Below are positions 1 through 4,847 of a stretch of 5,028 nucleotides of DNA, in pieces (positions within the stretch are counted from its first letter, which is position 1; each line of letters opens with the position of its first letter). Both the position numbers and the translations under genes were made by a program. Source of the stretch: Planctomycetota bacterium (lineage in GTDB: Bacteria > Planctomycetota > Planctomycetia > Pirellulales > Lacipirellulaceae); assembly GCA_022614705.1 (NCBI GenBank), contig JAKEIB010000183.1, forward strand, positions 1 to 5,028, in the 5' to 3' direction. The notes under the pieces were generated by a model. That model was not told the origin of the DNA and did no database searches. It saw only the letters and a list, made by a program, of their open reading frames with translations.

Positions 1-316
1 GGCCATCACGTTGGCAGACTCGCAATTCCAGAATGCCTAACGTCATAATCCACGTCCCCATAAATCACCAAGATCAACTACAAACGGCTAAACTGTTACC
101 GCGTTTCCAAAAATGAGACAAAGCGAACTCTCGATGAAAAAAACTGCGACTTACGACAACCGTCCATGTCATTCTGAGCGAAGCATAGCGCAGCGAAGAA
201 TCTCCTATGGCATCACGGATCCTTCGGTCGCCGAGCCTCCCTCAGGATGACACGTGGTAATCACATCGACCGCGATGAGAGAAACTCCCCTCCTGCAATA
301 AATCGTCAATCATTCC
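1..316. other. Left-edge non-coding region
   Basis: I see no convincing gene here. The first 40 or so bases could be the end of a gene entering from the left, since frame 2 is open to a TAA at 38-40, but that is too short to judge. Positions 41-166 are AT-rich with scattered stops. An 11-mer TGAGACAAAGC at 114-124 also occurs in the right arm of the palindrome at 2443-2566. A separate palindromic repeat fills 167-252. The 64 bases before the TPR gene hold no clear Shine-Dalgarno sequence and no strong sigma-70 promoter that I can pick out. Confidence 0.6.
167..252. repeat. TGTCATTCTGAG...CTCAGGATGACA palindromic repeat
   Basis: The ends form a 12-bp inverted repeat, 167-178 against 241-252, with one G-T wobble. 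The interior carries GAGCGAAGC- and GCGAAGAATCT-type text. I recognise this from memory as a widely dispersed intergenic repeat type seen in several bacterial phyla. It lies 64 bases upstream of the TPR gene. The element at 1386-1444 shares the TGTCA/TGACA ends. It could fold as a hairpin in RNA, but nothing shows that it regulates the gene. Confidence 0.7.
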
Positions 317-1378
317 ATGAATCGTCAATATCCAGCAATGCAATACGCCTCCGCGATGGTTGTGATCTTCGGCACTGCTCTTGTAGGCTCAGCGTCCGCC
401 CAGGGCATTGCCGATCGCGTGCGGCTCGTTCGCGGTAACGAAACCGGTGAAGTCTCGGAGATGACGCCGTTTCAAGTCACATTGAGCAAGGGCCTGCCGG
501 GAAATCGCGACGTGGCTGTTAATGAAATCAAATCGATTCAATTCAGCGGCGAACCGCCCGAGCTTTCCCAGGCGCGCTTAAACGCGGCTAACGGGGCGTA
601 TGAAAATGCCCTGGAGGCGTTAGAAAAAATCGACGTCGGAAAGGTCGAGCGCGACTTCGTCAAGCAGGACATCGAGTTTTACAAGGGGTGGTGCGCCGCT
701 AAACTGGCGCTGTCCGGACAGGGTGAAATTGCCGATGCGGGCCGGCAGCTGAACAACTTCGTCCGCGCGTATCCTAACAACTTCCATTACCTGCCGGCGC
801 GCGAGGCGATGGGCGATCTGCTGATGGCCGGCGGCGGATACGCCAACGCCGAGAAGCAATACGCCGAGTTGACCAAGGCGCCGTGGGCCGATTACAAGAT
901 GCGCGCCGCCGTGGCCGTCGGCCGATCGCTGCAAGCTCAAAACAAGCACGCCGAGGCGATCAAACAGTTCGACGCCGCGCTGGCCACGACCGGCGACAGC
1001 GCCGAGGCCCAAAACGAGCGCCTCTCGGCAACGTTGGCGAAGGCCGTAAGCCTCGCCGAAACTGGCGGCTCAGACCAGGCGGTCGGCATCATCGAAAAAG
1101 TCATCCATGACGCCGATCCGCAGCAGAAGGAATTGCACGCGCGGGCCTACAACGCGCTGGGAACGTGCTACGAAAAGGCGGGAAAGAGCAAGGAGGCGCT
1201 GCTGGCCTTCCTGCATGTCGACGTGCTTTACAACACCGTACCCGAAGCGCACGCCGAGGCATTGTCGCATTTAACCACGTTATGGAAGGCGATCGGACAA
1301 GATGAACGGGCGCGCGAGGCACGACAGACACTTGCCGATCGCTACGGTGGCAGTCGCTGGGCGAAGCAATCGCAATGA
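317..1378 (+). CDS. Secreted TPR-repeat protein
   Basis: A 353-residue protein, probably exported to the periplasm. Residues 1-28 look like a signal peptide: a short N-region, a hydrophobic stretch at about 13-24, and an A-x-A cleavage site (SASA before Gln29). Residues 30-80 form a small, probably beta-rich domain that starts DRVRLVRGNETGEV and ends in an EIKSIQF strand. From about residue 85 to the end the protein is helical and contains tetratricopeptide-type units; the clearest are near 195-226 and 274-305 (ARAYNALGTCYEKAGKSKEA). TPRs bind proteins, so a scaffold or adaptor role is likely. The next genes encode an ExbB/ExbD proton motor, so this protein may be its periplasmic partner, by analogy with YbgF/CpoB beside the Tol system. 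That is inference from position. Met8 (position 338) is an alternative start that keeps the signal peptide; neither start has a clear ribosome binding site. A 181-base gap separates it from exbB, so co-transcription is not certain. Confidence 0.85.
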   Translation: MNRQYPAMQYASAMVVIFGTALVGSASAQGIADRVRLVRGNETGEVSEMTPFQVTLSKGLPGNRDVAVNEIKSIQFSGEPPELSQARLNAANGAYENALEALEKIDVGKVERDFVKQDIEFYKGWCAAKLALSGQGEIADAGRQLNNFVRAYPNNFHYLPAREAMGDLLMAGGGYANAEKQYAELTKAPWADYKMRAAVAVGRSLQAQNKHAEAIKQFDAALATTGDSAEAQNERLSATLAKAVSLAETGGSDQAVGIIEKVIHDADPQQKELHARAYNALGTCYEKAGKSKEALLAFLHVDVLYNTVPEAHAEALSHLTTLWKAIGQDERAREARQTLADRYGGSRWAKQSQ

Positions 1379-1385
1379 ACAACTC

Positions 1386-1444
1386 TGTCACCCCGAGGCT
1401 GCCGAGGGGTCTGGCCCGATTCCTCGGAGGACCTCGGAATGACA
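1386..1444. repeat. TGTCACCCCGAGG...CCTCGGAATGACA palindromic repeat
   Basis: The ends pair over 13 positions (1386-1398 with 1432-1444) with two adjacent mismatches. A second stem, CCGAGG at 1402-1407 with CCTCGG at 1422-1427, can form inside. It begins 7 bases after the TPR stop codon, so the RNA hairpin could slow transcription or protect the 3' end of the TPR message. There is no T-run after it, so a classic intrinsic terminator is not supported. It shares TGTCA/TGACA ends with the element at 167-252. Confidence 0.65.
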
Positions 1445-1466
1445 CAATGTTGCAAGAACCGGCCGC

Positions 1467-1496
1467 TTTACGGCGTGGTTTGATGATCGCTACACT
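1467..1496 (+). promoter_or_regulatory. Possible sigma-70-type promoter for exbB
   Basis: TTTACG (1467-1472) and TACACT (1491-1496) are separated by 18 bases, and each matches four of six consensus positions. Transcription would start near 1503, about 55 bases before the exbB start codon. This would let the channel and the ExbD genes be expressed separately from the TPR gene. The match is moderate and could be chance. Confidence 0.3.
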
Positions 1497-1548
1497 GCAA
1501 TTTGCACTGAAATGATGAACGCGAGAAATTTGCGGACGCGTTAGTCGC

Positions 1549-1553
1549 AGGAG
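1549..1553 (+). promoter_or_regulatory. Shine-Dalgarno site of exbB
   Basis: AGGAG lies six bases before the ATG at 1560 and fixes that start. It is the only strong ribosome binding site in the four-gene set; the TPR gene and both exbD genes lack a clear one. Confidence 0.75.
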
Positions 1554-1559
1554 AACGTC

Positions 1560-2438
1560 ATGCGGAGTTTGATAGCTTTGGTTCGGTGGGCGGTGGTCGG
1601 GTGTTTGTGGGCGTCGCCATTCGGTGCGGCGTTTGCGATCGTGGCCACGGCGGACGTGCATTTGGCAGTCGCGCAGGAGGACGAAGCGGTCGTGAACGAG
1701 GAAGGGGCGCCGCCCGCGAACGAGGAAGAAGCGGCGCCGGCCGAATCGGATGTACCGGCCGAGAACGACGACGCGACGGCGACAACGCCCATCGCGCCTC
1801 CGCAAAGCTACTTAGGTTGGCTGACGGAATCGCTGGGCTGGTTATATAGCGTCATTTTTTTATTGCTGTCATTTGCCCTGGTCGCGGTGTTTGTGATGAA
1901 TGTCCTCACCGCCCGACGTGAGAACATATTGCCCTCGCAGTTAATCGAAGGCTTTGAAGCACACCTGAACGCGAAGAAATATCAAGAGGCGTACGAGCTG
2001 GCCAAGAACGACGAGTCGTTTCTAGGCAAAGTGCTGTCGGCCGGCCTCGCGCGAATTTCCAGCGGTTATCCGCAGGCGATCGAGGCCATGCAGGAAGTGG
2101 GCGAAGAAGAGAACATGCGGCTCGAGCACCGGCTCAGCTACCTGGCGCTGATCGGCACAATTAGCCCGATGTTCGGCCTATTGGGCACGGTTGACGGCAT
2201 GGTTCAGGCCTTCGACGTCATTGCCCATTCGACGGTCACTCCCAAGCCGGCCGAGCTCGCCGACGGTATCGCCACCGCTTTGGTCACCACGCTGGTTGGC
2301 CTCTGGCTGGCGATTCCCGCCATCGCGGCCTTCAACATTCTGCGAAATCGCATGGCGCGCTTAGTGTTGGAGGTTGGCATCGTAAGTGAGAATCTGATGA
2401 GCCGGTTTCAAAACGTGGGCGGACCGAAGTTGCCGTGA
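1560..2438 (+). CDS. ExbB/TolQ/MotA-family proton channel protein
   Basis: A 292-residue inner-membrane protein, the channel part of a proton-driven motor. Residues 1-38 look like a signal peptide (A-V-A before Gln39). Residues 40-80 are an acidic Glu/Ala/Pro-rich linker with an imperfect repeat, NEEGAPPA then NEEEAAPA, expected in the periplasm. Membrane helices lie near 93-116, 192-216 and 237-259, with a cytoplasmic domain between the first two. The family signature is clear: GTISPMFGLLGTVDGMVQAF at 199-218 and ADGIATALVTTLVGLWLAIP at 234-253. Thr210 and Thr244 align by motif with the pore threonines of E. coli ExbB (Thr148 and Thr181). In known relatives five such subunits surround two ExbD-type subunits and pass protons. 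Two exbD genes follow, so this is the stator channel of one complex. The long processed N-terminus differs from TolQ but resembles the extended ExbB proteins of some proteobacteria. ExbB, TolQ and AglR-type roles cannot be told apart from sequence alone, so no symbol is given. Confidence 0.95.
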   Translation: MRSLIALVRWAVVGCLWASPFGAAFAIVATADVHLAVAQEDEAVVNEEGAPPANEEEAAPAESDVPAENDDATATTPIAPPQSYLGWLTESLGWLYSVIFLLLSFALVAVFVMNVLTARRENILPSQLIEGFEAHLNAKKYQEAYELAKNDESFLGKVLSAGLARISSGYPQAIEAMQEVGEEENMRLEHRLSYLALIGTISPMFGLLGTVDGMVQAFDVIAHSTVTPKPAELADGIATALVTTLVGLWLAIPAIAAFNILRNRMARLVLEVGIVSENLMSRFQNVGGPKLP

Positions 2439-2442
2439 GTAC

Positions 2443-2566
2443 TAGGCTTTGTCTCAAAAGGGAGGGCGAGGCTCCTGCCGAGCCGCACAATTGCACCGGG
2501 GTACGGCTCAGCGGGAGCTTCGCCCTCCCAAAACGACTTCCGAATCACGTTTTGAGACAAAGCCTA
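2443..2566. mobile_element. MITE-like palindrome with a second element inserted in it
   Basis: The ends are a perfect 17-bp inverted repeat, 2443-2459 (TAGGCTTTGTCTCAAAA) and 2550-2566. Inside, a separate palindrome at 2460-2529 is flanked by AAAA on both sides (2456-2459 and 2530-2533). Removing the inner element and one AAAA leaves a 50-bp sequence with perfect 19-bp arms, TAGGCTTTGTCTCAAAACG and its complement, around a 12-base loop. The outer element is therefore a small hairpin element that was later interrupted. Its ends read TA-GGC...GCC-TA, which would fit insertion at a TA target as in the IS630/Tc1 group, but a TA inside a palindrome cannot prove this. It encodes no transposase, so any movement would need an enzyme from elsewhere. 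Confidence 0.75.
2460..2529. repeat. 70-bp GGGAGGGCGAGGCTCC-type palindrome ('REGEAPAEP' repeat)
   Basis: Arms of 26 bases (2460-2485 and 2504-2529) pair with three exceptions, two of which are G-U wobbles, around an 18-base loop. Its plus-strand translation gives the peptide REGEAPAEP, which I remember as a common artefact of planctomycete annotation caused by this repeat family. Here it sits between AAAA repeats inside another palindrome, which points to insertion with a 4-bp target duplication. It lies 21 bases after the exbB stop. Confidence 0.8.
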
Positions 2567-2569
2567 ATG

Positions 2570-2652
2570 GGGTGGCTGGGGTCGAATCCGCCGCGGACGA
2601 GCCCTCAGTTGGCCGCAACTGGGGGCTCGCAAAGCCTCGACCCCAGCCACCC
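2570..2652. repeat. Two-storey hairpin repeat (GGGTGGCTGGGGTCGA)
   Basis: The outer stem is a perfect 16-bp inverted repeat, 2570-2585 with 2637-2652. An inner 14-bp stem, CGAGCCCTCAGTTG at 2598-2611 with 2616-2629, has one G-U pair and a four-base loop, GCCG. The two stems are separated by unequal internal loops of 12 and 7 bases. It begins three bases after the preceding element and ends 16 bases before the first exbD start, so in the mRNA it would sit just upstream of that start codon. No T-run follows, so it is not a typical terminator. Confidence 0.8.
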
Positions 2653-2668
2653 TTATTCGGATTAGCTT

Positions 2669-3127
2669 ATGCGTTACGCCAAACATTCAATGGTACAGGC
2701 TGAGATGGACATGACGCCGATGATCGACGTCACGTTTCAGCTGATCGCATTCTTCATGTTCGTGCTGAACTTCAGCGAAGTGGATCAGGATCAGCGGATC
2801 AATTTGCCGCTCAGCGAATTGGCGCGGCCGCCCGACGTGGCCTACGACGAACCGCTCACAATCCAGCTGACAGACGTAGAACAGATCATCTTTGCGGGCG
2901 ACTACTTATCGCCGGACGGCTTGAAAGCCGCCCTATTGCGTGAAGCCCAAATCATCGCGACGCATCCGGATAAAAAAATCGGCGACGTAACCATCATCAT
3001 CCGCGCCGACCGATTCGCGAAAACGGGCAAGGTGCAAGAAATTATCAAGCTTTGCCAGGAAGCCGAGTTCGACACATTCGCCCTCCGCGGCCAGCAAAGC
3101 GATCGGTCGACGTTGGTGGAACAGTGA
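2669..3127 (+). CDS. ExbD/TolR-family biopolymer transport protein (first copy)
   Basis: A 152-residue single-pass inner-membrane protein, the proton-coupled partner of the ExbB-type channel. The family signature MDMTPMIDVTFQLIAFFMF runs from residue 13 to 31. Asp20 is the membrane aspartate that matches Asp25 of E. coli ExbD and Asp23 of TolR and carries the proton. The membrane helix covers about 20-36. Residues 40-152 are periplasmic and end in the usual fold: VTIIIRADRFAKTGKVQEII at 107-126, then a strand near FALRG. Length is normal for the family. Met8 (position 2690) is another possible start; neither has a clear ribosome binding site. The 230-base gap after exbB is filled by palindromic elements, and without them it would be about 25 bases. 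It differs strongly from the second copy outside the N-terminal motif, so the two are old paralogues, not a recent duplication. Confidence 0.93.
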   Translation: MRYAKHSMVQAEMDMTPMIDVTFQLIAFFMFVLNFSEVDQDQRINLPLSELARPPDVAYDEPLTIQLTDVEQIIFAGDYLSPDGLKAALLREAQIIATHPDKKIGDVTIIIRADRFAKTGKVQEIIKLCQEAEFDTFALRGQQSDRSTLVEQ

Positions 3128-3139
3128 CTTTACCAGCAG

Positions 3140-3199
3140 AGGTGTCAGGTGTCAGGTGTCAGTCGGTTTTCTGACATTGACACCTGACACCCGACACCT
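3140..3199. repeat. GGTGTCA tandem/inverted repeat hairpin
   Basis: Three GGTGTCA units stand in tandem at 3141-3161, and the complementary run (TGACACC, TGACACC-like, CGACACC) follows at 3178-3199. Together they make a 22-bp stem (3140-3161 with 3178-3199) with one mismatch and a 16-base loop. The hairpin occupies most of the 80-base gap between the two exbD genes; without it the gap would be 20 bases. I recall similar 'TCAGGTGTCAGGTGTCAG' runs in planctomycete intergenic DNA, unverified. The stem is strong enough to affect mRNA decay or reading of the second exbD gene, but this is not shown. Confidence 0.8.
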
Positions 3200-3207
3200 A
3201 ATCAACC

Positions 3208-3696
3208 ATGCGATTTCGCCACGGCATTACGACGCTCGACAAGATCGAGATGCAGATGACGCCGATGATCGACATCGTGTTTCAGCTGAATATCTTTTTC
3301 TTGCTGAGTTTTAAGATCGTGCTGCCGGAGGGTGACTTCAACATCCGCATGCCGTCGGCCGCGGCGGCGCGAACGATGGACATCAGTGAATCGATCCCCA
3401 CGCCGCTGGTGATGATGGCGGACGAAGACGGCAGGTTGACCGACATGCGGCTGGGCGGCCGGTCGTTTGGCAACGGGCCGGACGCATTCCTCCGGCTTCA
3501 CCACCAAATCCTCGACATGGTGAAAGACGCCGGCGGACCGGGCACCGCGACCGAACTCGAAATCGAGCTCGACTGCGACTACGACCTCAACTACGAGCAC
3601 GTGATGCGGGCCATGACGGCCATCACCGGCTACATCGAGAATGGCCAGCCGCACAAGCTAATCGAGCGAGTGAAGTTCACGCCGCCGAGGAAGTAG
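3208..3696 (+). CDS. ExbD/TolR-family biopolymer transport protein (second copy)
   Basis: A 162-residue single-pass inner-membrane protein, second ExbD-type partner of the upstream channel. The motif MQMTPMIDIVFQLNIFFLL runs from residue 15 to 33; Asp22 is the proton-carrying membrane aspartate. The helix covers about 22-38 and contains a polar Asn28 where the first copy has Ile. The periplasmic part (40-162) differs from the first copy. It has an Ala-rich stretch at 50-54, a glycine-rich insert near 83-90 and 109-112, and an acidic strand LEIELDCDYDLNYEHVMRAM at 117-136. It ends in a basic tail, FTPPRK. Because the known complexes hold two ExbD chains, the two copies may form a heterodimer in one motor, as proposed for AglQ and AglS of Myxococcus; this is inference. 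No Shine-Dalgarno sequence precedes the start. The stop codon TAG is shared with the first bases of the terminal hairpin. Confidence 0.93.
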   Translation: MRFRHGITTLDKIEMQMTPMIDIVFQLNIFFLLSFKIVLPEGDFNIRMPSAAAARTMDISESIPTPLVMMADEDGRLTDMRLGGRSFGNGPDAFLRLHHQILDMVKDAGGPGTATELEIELDCDYDLNYEHVMRAMTAITGYIENGQPHKLIERVKFTPPRK

Positions 3697-3756
3697 GTGC
3701 CGCGAGCCGAGCGGCACCTCGACGCTTTGCCAGGTCCGCCTCGGCTCGGCGGACCT
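3695..3756. terminator. Twin hairpin between convergent genes
   Basis: Two hairpins fill the gap between the second exbD stop (3694-3696) and the recombinase stop (3759-3761). The first has 9-bp arms AGGTGCCGC (3695-3703) and 3711-3719 with loop GAGCCGA. The second has 9-bp arms AGGTCCGCC (3732-3740) and 3748-3756 with loop TCGGCTC. The two seven-base loops are perfect complements, so they could pair, or the whole block could form one larger palindrome. The position suits a two-way transcription barrier. There are no T-runs, so termination is inferred; the block is also a dispersed-repeat type I recall from planctomycetes. Confidence 0.55.
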
Positions 3757-3758
3757 AC

Positions 3759-4697
3759 TCACGCCCGCGGGTGGAACGTGTCGTGGACCTTCTTGAGCCG
3801 CGAGTGGTCGACGTGCGTGTAGATCTGCGTCGTGGCGATGCTGGCGTGGCCGAGCATTTCTTGGACCTGGCGTAAGTCGGCGCCGCCAGCCAACAGGTGC
3901 GTGGCGAAGCTGTGCCGCATCGAGTGGGGGCTCAAGTCGGCCGAGCAGCCCGCGACCCGCGCGTACAGCTTGATGAGCTCCCAAATCCGTTCGCGTCGCA
4001 GCCGGCCGCCGCGCGAGGAGAGCAACAAAAACTGCGATGGCGACTCGCGGCGCTGCACAAGCTTTTTACGCTCCTGCGCAAGATACGCTTCGACGGCCCG
4101 CACCGCCTGCCGGCCGAGTGGAACGACACGTTGCTTGTCGCCCTTGCCGTGGCAGAGGCAGTAGCGCTCGGCGAGGTGCACATCGCGCGGACGCAGAATC
4201 GACAGCTCAGATACGCGGCAACCGGTCGCATAGAGCAGCTCGAGCATGGCCCGATCGCGCCGCCACCAGGGTCGCGGCGGTTTGGGGGTCGACAGCAGCG
4301 CATCAATTTCTGTCGGCGAGAGCACAACAGGCACGCGCTGCCAGAGTTTTTGGGTTCCCAGCAGTTCGGCCTGATTATCCGTAAGCACGTTTTCCAATTG
4401 CAGATAGCGGAAGAACACTTTCAGCGACACGACGTGCCGGCTGATCGACGCGGGGGCGAGCTCTTGCGCAGTGAGCCAGGCCGGATAGTCGGAAAGCTCG
4501 GAAACGCTCAATCCCGCGATTCGCCGGCCACGCAGCCAATCGAAAAAATGCCGCAAGTCGCGCTCGTACGCGAGCACGCTGTTCTCGGCGAGGTGGCACT
4601 CGGTGCGCAGATAGCGCACGAACGCTTCGCGCCAGCGGGTCGCGTCTTCGGCGGCGGCGAGCCGTCGCGGTTTGATCTCTTTGCGATTCTTGGCCAT
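3759..4697 (-). CDS. xerD: Tyrosine recombinase XerC/XerD family, XerD-like
   Basis: A 312-residue site-specific recombinase that cuts and rejoins DNA through a 3'-phosphotyrosine, usually to resolve chromosome dimers at dif. The N-terminal SAM-like core-binding domain covers about 22-107 and the catalytic domain about 125-312. All active-site residues are present with the spacing of E. coli XerD: Arg161 (ATGCRVSEL), Lys185 (GKGDKQR), His258 and Arg261 (LSPHSMRHSFATHLL), His284 (MLGHASIATT) and Tyr293 (QIYTHV). The protein ends in HPRA, as Xer proteins do. The linker KLWQRVPVVLS resembles XerD (KLPQRLPKDLS) more than XerC, so the symbol is a moderate-confidence choice. I chose the ATG at 4697, preceded by GGGAAG. 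A start 36 bases further out would translate part of a palindromic repeat. The gene points towards the motor operon and has no evident functional link to it. It looks intact. Confidence 0.93.
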   Translation of the reverse strand: MAKNRKEIKPRRLAAAEDATRWREAFVRYLRTECHLAENSVLAYERDLRHFFDWLRGRRIAGLSVSELSDYPAWLTAQELAPASISRHVVSLKVFFRYLQLENVLTDNQAELLGTQKLWQRVPVVLSPTEIDALLSTPKPPRPWWRRDRAMLELLYATGCRVSELSILRPRDVHLAERYCLCHGKGDKQRVVPLGRQAVRAVEAYLAQERKKLVQRRESPSQFLLLSSRGGRLRRERIWELIKLYARVAGCSADLSPHSMRHSFATHLLAGGADLRQVQEMLGHASIATTQIYTHVDHSRLKKVHDTFHPRA

Positions 4698-4707
4698 AGA
4701 ACTTCCC

Positions 4708-4847
4708 GTGTGCCACTGCTCGCGGCGCGGCAAGGGGCGTTCAACTCAAACGGCACTGCTTGCTTCCCCGCGATCAACTGGGCTTAGCGGCGAGCAGTGC
4801 TGAGTGAGACTTCAGCGCCCATTGGTTGGCCGCAAGCAGTGGCACAC
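4708..4847. repeat. Nested palindrome with four CACTGCTYGC units
   Basis: The 10-mer CACTGCTYGC occurs four times: plus strand at 4714-4723 and 4754-4763, minus strand at 4790-4799 and 4832-4841. The outer pair extends to 16 bp, 4708-4723 with 4832-4847, with one mismatch. The inner pair makes an 11-bp stem, 4753-4763 with 4790-4800, with one G-U. The units are of two kinds (C and T at the variable base) in the order C, T, C, T. The block starts 11 bases before the recombinase start codon, so it would form the 5' leader of that message. I recall GTGCCACTGCTTGC-like repeats from planctomycete genomes, unverified. Confidence 0.7.

Noticed and set aside
1..40. Possible C-terminal end of a gene entering from the left (frame 2 ends at 38-40) or a minus-strand start at position 6
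   Set aside because: Twelve codons or fewer are available and all frames close quickly; nothing separates a real gene end from chance.
247..438. Plus-strand frame of 63 residues starting in the first repeat
   Set aside because: It starts inside the palindrome end and overlaps the TPR signal peptide in another frame, with no domain or ribosome binding site.
1101..1805. Minus-strand frame of 234 residues
   Set aside because: It lies antisense to the end of the TPR gene, the gap and the exbB start. Its Arg/Pro-rich composition is typical of a shadow frame in GC-rich DNA.
2435..2665. Plus-strand frame of 76 residues between exbB and the first exbD
   Set aside because: It translates the palindromic repeats (KREGEAPAEP and following text), overlaps the exbB stop and has no protein-like composition. 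The overlapping frame at 2449-2703 is rejected for the same reason and also runs into the exbD start.
3140..3199. CRISPR-like array
   Set aside because: The repeats are 7 bases long, directly adjacent and followed by their inverted complement, with no spacers.
3202..3654. Minus-strand frame of 150 residues
   Set aside because: It is antisense to the second exbD gene, which carries a clear family signature.
3697..3758. A TonB or other energy-transducer gene completing the motor set
   Set aside because: The exbD genes are followed directly by the twin hairpin and a convergent recombinase; no proline-rich transducer reading frame exists in the window.
3897..4787. Plus-strand frame of 296 residues
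   Set aside because: It is antisense to the recombinase, whose catalytic residues are all in place; composition is that of a shadow frame.
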